A stretch of DNA of 64,000 nt from Symsagittifera roscoffensis. Its lineage: Eukaryota; Xenacoelomorpha; Acoela; Convolutidae. The translations under genes and the position numbers were made by a program. Under the pieces are notes generated by a model. The model was not told where the DNA came from. It worked only from the letters and a program-made list of their open reading frames with translations, and searched no databases. Of the stretch, positions 35,146 through 44,400 are shown piece by piece; the first letter of the stretch is position 1; each line of letters begins with the position of its first letter. Location of the stretch: positions 68,436,025-68,500,024 of the forward strand of contig NC_087064.1 in NCBI RefSeq assembly GCF_963678635.1, read 5' to 3'.

Positions 35146-35496
35146 CTATTTGTTCCAAAAAGGCCTTCTGGGTATGAGAAGAGTATCGGACAGTATCTGT
35201 AGTGGAACATCTGGCTCATGGTCCACTCTCAACATCGCCAGTCCTTTAGTTCCCAGAGAGCACACCAGATTACCCATTTTCACCCCACCCTCTCCGTCCC
35301 CTTCACCCCTGGTGAATATAGGCAAATTCAAGTGGGAGGGCCCCCCTGCAGCACTACCCTCACTTTGCTCGATTTGGTCTCCCCCTTCTGTTGAGCTAAG
35401 TGAGGTGGTTGTTGGGGATGGAATGGGTTTGGATAGTTCAACTGGAAACACTCTGCGTCGTATCACTCCAGTATGATGTGTTCTTGCCGTCAATTC
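35146..35496 (-). CDS. IBA57: IBA57 exon 3 (C-terminal)
   Basis: Acceptor TTCGTAG followed by GAATTGACGGCAAGAACACA: ELTARTHHTGVIRRR directly continues the GCYLGQ motif at the end of exon 2 in phase 0. The GcvT/YgfZ-type C-terminal barrel follows (VKMGNLVCSLGTKGLAMLR) and ends RRPFWNK at a TAG (35148-35146). A Ser/Gly/Glu-rich insert interrupts the barrel. Confidence 0.9.
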   Translation of the reverse strand, partial: ELTARTHHTGVIRRRVFPVELSKPIPSPTTTSLSSTEGGDQIEQSEGSAAGGPSHLNLPIFTRGEGDGEGGVKMGNLVCSLGTKGLAMLRVDHEPDVPLQILSDTLLIPRRPFWNK

Positions 35497-38400
35497 CTAC
35501 GAATAATAACAAAAAACTCAATTTCATTAACTTATCCACTGACAATAACATTGACTTTGTTTTGTATACATTTTTAAATTTTCAAATTGCAGAAAAAAAT
35601 CACATTACATTAGAGCAAAGAGAATTTCGAGGATTTTTCACAATTGCGAATAAAATTATTTAGATTGAATTATTGAAGTGGCCCTCTGGAAATAATTAGA
35701 TAGTATTTGAAAGTTTCAAAAAAATGACAACTAATTTAATTTTGATGGCTGAGCGAATGAACGAGTGTTTTTCCGACTCTCTACTTCTGAGATGTTATTT
35801 AGTGGAGACGAAAATCTGTCGTGTACAAAGCGATCATAATTGAGAGACGAAGCAAGAATAAAAACATACCAAAGAAAACAAATCACAAAAGAATTAGAAG
35901 TGCCAAACCATGCTAAGGCACAGCAAAATATTTGAGACCGATGATATCACCGCATTCTTGCTTTGTTATTCAGTATGTTTAGCATAATAACAAGCAACTA
36001 TAAAAAAAAAGAAGTACACTCGAAGATTCGGAGCTGATGACATTCAGAGTACCCTTCACTGCTTTTCAAAGCCTCTCACCCCAATCATTTGATTCTGTGC
36101 CGTAATGTAAACACCATCTTGTATATTTATGACCAATTATTCGTATAAATTATTTACTCAATGCAGTAAAACAAACCGTGTAATTGTTTAGTACATTTTT
36201 TCTTTCTATCAAATTTCTCTGCATTCAAGTTTTTATCCAAATTCTTTTTATTCTGATTTTATCTTAACCTCTCAACTTCCACAATTCGGAGATCTATGAA
36301 TTAAGTAGCAATAAACCATCTCATATTCGTATGCGCTGGTTATAAGTTGAGTAACAATTCAGTCTAAAGGGACACCATTGTTGCACAGCTATGGCAGTGT
36401 CCAGCACTGAGCAGTCGGAGGCCACTCGGATCCAGAAGCTGGAAAAATTCCTCAACCGGGAACTCAGGGGCAGTACTCTCACTAATTACACACTCAAAGC
36501 AGACATCAGAGCTCATCGCAAGGCAGAGAAAATCAACAAGGTTAGTGCAATCAGATCTCTTCATCTTTTTCTTCTTGCTGGGGTAGGCGCTAGTGGGGCA
36601 TATGGCCCTGTTGTCTATCCTCTGCCAGTCTCGTTCTAATGACTACTAACGACCAATTGCTCAATTTATGTTATGAGTGACCAGAGAACTTTATTCTTTC
36701 TTTGTTCTTTCTTTCTTCTTTCTTCGCTTCTTCTTTCAGGAGGTCTTTCTTGTGCTTTGCGCGAATATTGAACGTCTCATCCGTCGTAGGTAGGTAAAAA
36801 AAAATTCCGGGGTTCCTGAATAGCCAGTTTTTCGGTATCGTTCGCGTTTCCTGTGAGTTCTTGTCTGAAGCTATCTCCTCTTTGGCCCTGGAATATGTGA
36901 TTGACGATTTCTATTTCGCCGCAATCGAGACGACTTGGATCGTCAATAATGCCGGATCTCGCAAGATCTCTTTGGCCATCGATGAGTGTCCTGTGCGTAG
37001 TTGGTACCAGGTTAAATCTTCAAATGTGTTCTTCAGTCAGCTAATCCTACCCCCGCTTATTGCAAAGGGGTAGTAAAAGAGATTCAAGATCCGTAATTGC
37101 TCAACATTGAGTTATTTCTTTTGGGATGATTATTCTTTACAAGCGTAACTAGGTACTATGTGAGAGGGGTAGTTAAAAAATTCGATAAATCTGTCCTGAA
37201 AAAAAGTGGATATCTCATACCAGAAGGACTGAAACACGCTAGAACATTAGTTCGCCAATTAAATTTCAGTATTCAAAAATTGCCAGTTTGTCAGATTGAA
37301 AAAAAGTCAGTTTGATTGGCTTAAAGAACTTTGATTTGTTGAACTTTTCAACAAAAAATCAAGAACGTTGAATTGTTGAAAAGTTCAGGTTTGTGTTCAT
37401 AGGATTTAACATTTTTGAAAGTTGTTAACTGTTTTCAAAACTCATTTATATTGACTTTTTTCGATTGAGTTTTAATTCCGAATTGAGATTTGTGAAACAT
37501 TTCACTTCAGGTGGACATATTGTCAAGCAAGATGTTCGACAAGAAAATCCTGAATGAGTACAAACTCGCCCGACTGCACATAGAAACAGACCAGATGCGA
37601 TATGCTCGCAAGCTTCACACATTCAAGGTACACATACATGCAGCTCAACCAGAATTATTTGGAAAAGTGGTCAAAAAGCATGATAGGTTAAAACCATGGA
37701 TAAACAAACCATGAAAGATGGGTCCCATTGAGCAAGCCTTCGTAAAAGCACAAAATTGGAGCGCCAAAATGTTCACTTTTTATCACTGACAAAACAAGTG
37801 CGTTCCCTACATTACCCAAAGTGTCTTAAATTGTGGCTTCAATATTCGACAGATTGCCCAGATGAAGGCAATGCAGGAGACTTCTAGTCGAGTGAATACT
37901 GCACCTGGTCTACCTAACACTAGAAGGGGAGGAGGCGCCATGGGAGGAGGGGGAGATGGCACTGCACGCACATGGACTTCAGGTTATGCACGAAATTGGT
38001 TTTAAACTATTTTACAGTTATTGTCAAATTGTTGGCAAAACCTCTGAATTTGGGATCTGCAATCGCGGGATCAGAAGAGAGAAAATTTTCGGTAACAGCT
38101 ATTTCTTGGCATTCAATAACGTCTTCAAATTTGTAAAATATTGGTTTGCAACGTCAAGTGCGCAATTTTATGAATCCTTGAATAAGACTTAGAAGATGCA
38201 AGGCATTTTGGTCATAATTATTGTTTGCATTTAGGTCATATTTTTAAGCTGCTTCCTAAATTTCAAACGTGCAGAATAATAAAAAAGCAGAAAAAAAAAC
38301 TTCATAATTTAAAAAAGGCATCATCTGAAAGCCTTTTAAATTTGAGGAAAATAAATCCAAAGACCAATAAATCCTAAGGACTTTTAAGGTCAATAAATCC

Positions 38401-41400
38401 AAATCGAGAATACGATCAATGCGTAAATTTTTAACTCCCCTGGGAAATCTAATCTAAAATAAATATCCACTTTTGAAACTAAAAGCCTCTACAAAATCAA
38501 CAATCAAGCCACTAAAATACAAATTTCAAAATTTTAACAGATTTTAAGGCTCTTAACTGATAATAAAAAAAATTATAAAAAAAACACCTAAAAAATAGAA
38601 CAATCACTAAGTTGAAATAAACAGCAAATATATATTTTTTGCTAAAATTGAAGATCCTGTAGTTTGCCAAGAATTAACTTACTATCTTAAATGAAGCTTG
38701 TGTCAAACTCTATTATAACTGTGCCACAGTTTTTTTTTGATTCAGTGCACTGAATCAGAAAAATACACCGCTAGAAATACATTATGTACAAAAGAAGGCT
38801 GCGAAAGCGCTGCGAGAAACCTTTCTGATAGTACCAAAAAACAGTATGCAAGATTTGTGTACAACAAAAAGTTGAATGTTCTTCGTGTTGTAGGCAGCAA
38901 GAAGATCAACAATGCAGATCTGAGAAACATAATTCGGTCTAGCACAAATGTAAGTTCGGCAAAACTTCGAGTACCACATGACGAGGAAGATGGAGAAAAC
39001 CGAGCAAAAACTGCAGCTGCCGCATTCGCCAACAGGTACGCACACCACACAACGAAGACTTGACTCTAATATAAAAGAAAACCTATAAACTTCTTTTTGA
39101 TTTTTGTTTCTGAAAAAGTTGATATTTTTCTATATTTGTTACTGTTACTCAAAAATGCCAGAGAAAAAAAATTCCAGCAAATTTCTTGTTGTTTGAATAA
39201 AAAATATAACATGAATCAACTGTAAGTGACAACAGACAAGTAATTCAAGGGGCCTAGGAAATTAGACGATAAGCAAATTAGAGGGATACTACAAAAACGA
39301 AATTAGACGGAATTTATTTTTTACAGATCTGGCATTTTAGACGAAAAAGCTATGAAAAGGAAAGGGCCAACAAAATTTTTTCTTAAGAGTCAAGTTTCAC
39401 AAATACAAAAAGATCATAAAATGTCAATACCTATCAAAACAATTAGTTCAAATGAACATAAAATGTCAAATCTGAATATTACAGGAGAGTTTTGAATTGA
39501 ATAAATTATGCATGATTGACTTGTAAAGTTTTTGGCCACCGAAATTGAACTGTTGTCTACAAACAATTTTATTTTTCTAATGCAATTTGTGTGCAAACAA
39601 AGTTCATTTCTCTCATTTTCGTCTATTTTCTCACAATTGCAGTTTTGCAAAACCGTCTAATTTCCTTTTAAGTACCTCCGTCTAATTTGCTTATCGTCTA
39701 ATTTATCAACCCCCGTAATTCAATACTGGCAGATAAAAAACCTCGACCAAAACCTGTACTAAGACGCCGCTTGTATTTGATGTTTTTTATTTACAATCAA
39801 TATAATGTAGTGAATCCCTTTCAGTTGTAATTCGGATAACAAAGTGATATTTCAAAAAATTCGAGAATCGAGAAAAACTGGTCTTATTTTTGTTGCCACT
39901 CAGAATTAAATCTGAAATGAAATTTAACTTAAAAGATGTAACCAGAAAAACTATTCAGTAGCAAGTACTCGTACTCATTTTACAATTCTTCGTACTCATT
40001 TTTACTAACTTCGAAGATTTAAACCATTAAATCTTGTTAGATATTATACGATGCCAATGAAATGATTGTCCATAAAATCACCTGTCCAAAATACTCTTGT
40101 CCATAAAATCACCTGAGCCTTATACCTGTGCGATAGTGTATTATATCTGTACAAACAGTTTTTGACACAGAGGCGAAGAGGAGCTTAGCGCCACTACCGA
40201 TACCACACAGACATACCAAAGCAAGCTAGCAGAGAAAGAATGAAACAAAGCCACTAAGTCGAAAAAAAACCTATCGAGAAAACCATAACTTCAAAAATTT
40301 CAGAAATTTGTCTGAAATGATGTTCAGTTTGACAAAAACACGTACACAAACACAATAATTGGCGTTTAACACGTATAAATAAACGAATAAGCCGACCAAA
40401 CACAAGCAAACCCACAACATGTCGACAATTTTTGAAACGGAAAATTTCCTTTTTGAGTAACAAAAAACAGATTCTGGCAAGATTCGAACACAGAACATTT
40501 ACCACCTCAGGCTTAGTACTTTTCTCAAAAAGCATGAGTGCTGAAAAGCTAAGATAGTAAAATTTGATTCAAGCCAAGCTATCATACGCTTTATTTATTT
40601 TGTAAAACAAGAAAATTCCGTGATGCGGCATACTTAGCCGACAAAACACGATCAGACAAACGGATAGGCCAAAAATTTCTTTGAAACTGAAAACTTTGAC
40701 TTAAAAGATAGACCTACCTGGATTCGTCCCAGGCGTAGTTGTTACCTCTATGCCAGGTTTGCCGGAAGCCAAAAAAGGTCTTGTTTGCCGGAAAGCCAGG
40801 TTTGCCATTAACCCGAAAAAGGTCTATTTTACAGTATTCCGCTAATCGCAAGCGTAATACATTGTAATGAACTTTATGATCGGTTAGGTCGACTGCAAGA
40901 CACCTCCTCAATTCACAGGACATGTTCATAGCCAAACTGTCCACTTTGCTCAAACCAGCAGAACAGGAGGTGAAGAGTAAACGCGTTAAAGAAGAGCCTG
41001 TGGAAGTGGTGGTGGAACTAACGCCACAGCAGAAAAGGAACAGATCTATCGTTAGACTGCCAACCATAGCTCTGGACGGGGGAACCGCAGCCAGGGAGTT
41101 CCAAAAGTATGACATCACTTCTCTCTTGTCCAAATTCACTCTAGACCTCAATACAAAACCCTTCCTCGCCATAGTTGAGACAAAAGATCAAAATATATAT
41201 GAACATATAGATCCTTCTGGGAAAAATAAAGCTTAAAGTCTGCTGAAAGGTGACAATTAAGCGAAAAAAATGTTTTTAAATATTGAACAGTTTCTAGTTT
41301 TGTTGAGAATAAAGAAAATCAAATCGCTGCCCAAAAAAAAAATCATTTTTTTTGTCAAATCTACTGCAAGCAAATTCTCTGTCCCCGTGTGAAAATACCT

Positions 41401-44400
41401 CAAGCAAAAACACTGAGCTATTTTGACCTTTTTGAATTTTAAAAAAATAACGATTAAATCAAACTTATTTTCTAACAAATTTTTGCGTTTTCTCAGCTGC
41501 TTAATTACCGAAGCCCGCGACCCCCTTCCCAACAATACATAAATTCAGACCCCCTGATAATTAAGCACATGAGAGTATGTACTTGTCAGGACGTGATGTT
41601 CCTCAATTGAAAAGCAAAGGGCGCAGTATTTGGAAAGCACAAAAAGCACCGTATTTCGAAACCCGAACGAACAGTCATAATATGATCCTATTGAAAATGC
41701 ACCGAATATATACCATTTTAAGCAGTATGCACCACCATTATATATCAAGTATTTCCTTTTAGCTGTAGAACAGAAGATTGTTTATTATTTTGAAGCAGTC
41801 ACTATAAACCAACAGAATAAGAGCGCAAATAGAACCCCAATAAGATAACTTAGAGGCTATTATGGTACTTGTGTAGGTATCCGGATGCGCCTGAAGAGTT
41901 TGTGATGCGAAGAGACAACCTCCTCAAGGAGAGTGACAAGGAAGACACGATGTACGCGTGGCTGGGGTTCGACTCTCAAGAGCAGATGAACAAACGTAGA
42001 GGACTGGACAAGTTCAAGTTAATGGCCAAGAGAGTCACAATCAGAGCAACACCTCGTACAATGGAACAAATAGGAGAATGATACAAGGCCCTCCAATAAA
42101 CACATTTGCTTTATTGACTGATCTTCAGTTTAAATGATTTTATGTAGTCGGTAGATGGCAATTAATTAAAAACTTTCAGGAAAAATTAAAAAAAAACATA
42201 TAATTTAGACACTGACGCGAAGCAATTGAATACAATGAGTTAAATACTAATTTACACAGAGGTGAAACCGAGCTTTTCACAACTTGCGGAAGCCGAGCTT
42301 CTCAACAGAAAAAAAAAGACAAAAGCCACAGTCGAATTTTTGAAGAAAACAAGATCGACCAATATTTTATACATTTCACTCAAATTTTCTTGGATAAAGT
42401 TCATTTAGAAAAAGCGGTACCAAAGCAGACACCCGTTGCGTCGAAAAAAAATTTTTTTTTTCATAAAAAACTAAGATTTTAGTTGTTCCTCAAAACATAC
42501 ACAGATTTTGAATGTCCCTCAAGAAAAAAAATACGCCTCATGCTACACTAACGCCACTGAATTTCATCAAATTGCTCCTTGAGAAGCAGTGGAATTGATT
42601 TAAAATTTGCAGAAAAATACCAATAAAAATAATTCGTGTTCGTTATAATAAAAATTGTAATTGTGCGTCTGAAAATACACGAAAATAGTAAAACCGAAAA
42701 AAATGGTATTAACTTCGGACCCCCCTCCCCAGGGATTCGATCTTCTCGCCAAACAAAGCGTCCTCCCTTCGTATTATTTTATGAAATCCGTTTTAGCTAT
42801 ATCAATCCACTTTTGGCTAGCTAAGTTTGATTGAAGCAAAAAATTGAACGAATTCAAACTGATGCGGAAACTTTTTTCGATCTCACTTTGAATTCTTTTT
42901 AGAATGGCTTTAACTTAAAAAAAAAACACCAAACTTAGTTAAAGGCGTTTTTCGGAAAGCAAAAACAGATTATTCGAAAAACTTTTTTGGGTTTTCAAAA
43001 ATTAAAATAGCACGAACAACAACTGAAAGCTCTTTTGAATAACACAAATAAACTTGAAACTTCGGAAGCTTTTTTCAAAGGATCTAATGAGTCAGAAATT
43101 TCCTTAAGAAAAAAATAATAAAACCGCTGCATATTCTTTTTTTAATTTAGTTGGAAAGTTTGGAAAATAAAACAAACCGGAATTTGGAGACAACAATTTT
43201 TCAACTAAAATAAGACTTTTTTTATTGATAAAAATAGCTACAACCTTATTTAGAAAAAAGTAAAAGAAGCTAGAATCCGGAGAAAGCGTTTTAAATAAAA
43301 AAAGGAAAAAAGCTCTTAAAAAATTCAGTAGCAAGACTTTTGTAGAAAGAAAGTGAGAATGCGTAAAACTTCAACATGTAGAGATAGTGTGTATATATGA
43401 AAAAAGTAAACACGGCATCAACATGGGACAAAAGGAAGCGCTCTACTAAAAAAAAGCTCGCTTTTTGAGGAAAAATTTAACACAGAGGCGAAGCGCCACT
43501 TGCGCCACTTGCGATGCAACAGAAAACATGAAAAAAAATAGATAAAAACAATTACGGGCCCAGTTACTGCTGCAGGTACGTGTTTGATATTGAATGAATT
43601 TGCTATACTGATGCGGCACGAAAAGTGTGATTTCATAAATTGGACTTTACCTAAAACATTAGTTGTTTCTCTACTAAAATAAGTGAGAAGAGTAAAAAGT
43701 TTTGAAATAAACAGTTTTGCCAAGGAGATAATTTCTCATACAAGGAATTAAAGCATCTCCGCTTCTGCAGATACAATTATCGCAACCCGTTCTTTCATTG
43801 GAACTTTTCATTTAAGATTTGATTGACAAAATTTTAAAAAAATTCAAAAAATTACTAAAAAACGGTCAAATTCTAAAAACGTTATTCTGCAAAGAGCAGG
43901 TTATGGCCGTTGAAGTAGAGAAGATTTCCACCAAAATTGGGTTTATCGATTGAACAAAACCTGAATTGGCCCGGTAGTTTTCGCGTGAAGTCAATAAAAT
44001 TCAAAAAACTTTTTCCTTGAACATACTGGGCATAGCCAATTATAAAAGTTAGCTTTCAACAACCTATTCAATCATTTAAAACTATGATACCTGATTTGGC
44101 AGGGTAGTTAGCGAGAAAAATCCAAAAAAGGGTCAAAATCAAAAATTTTACTTTTGCGAGTGCCAACACTTGTGGAGTCAAAACAATTTAGGCGTAGTCG
44201 CATAAGCAAATGAGCTTCTGAACCCATTTTCAGATTTTACCCCAAAATCTCAGTTATAACTGTAGTTTTGGAGAATATTCAAAAAGTTTAAGAACGGTCA
44301 AAAATCCAAAAATTGACTTTTCAGAGGGCGATAACTTCTTGTGTAAAATTTTAGTTAGTGCCAGCTAATGCAGAGGAGCTTCCCACTACACCGCTATCTC

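Noticed and set aside
39249-39714. hAT assignment for MITE-C (and MITE-B)
   Set aside because: An 8-bp duplication was first considered, but aligning both arms shows the duplicated flank is 9 bp and ends are GGG, which fits Mutator-like elements better.
36391-42081. Assigning the nested gene to a named ciliary or coiled-coil family
   Set aside because: Composition suggests helices, but I see no diagnostic motif, so a name would be a guess.
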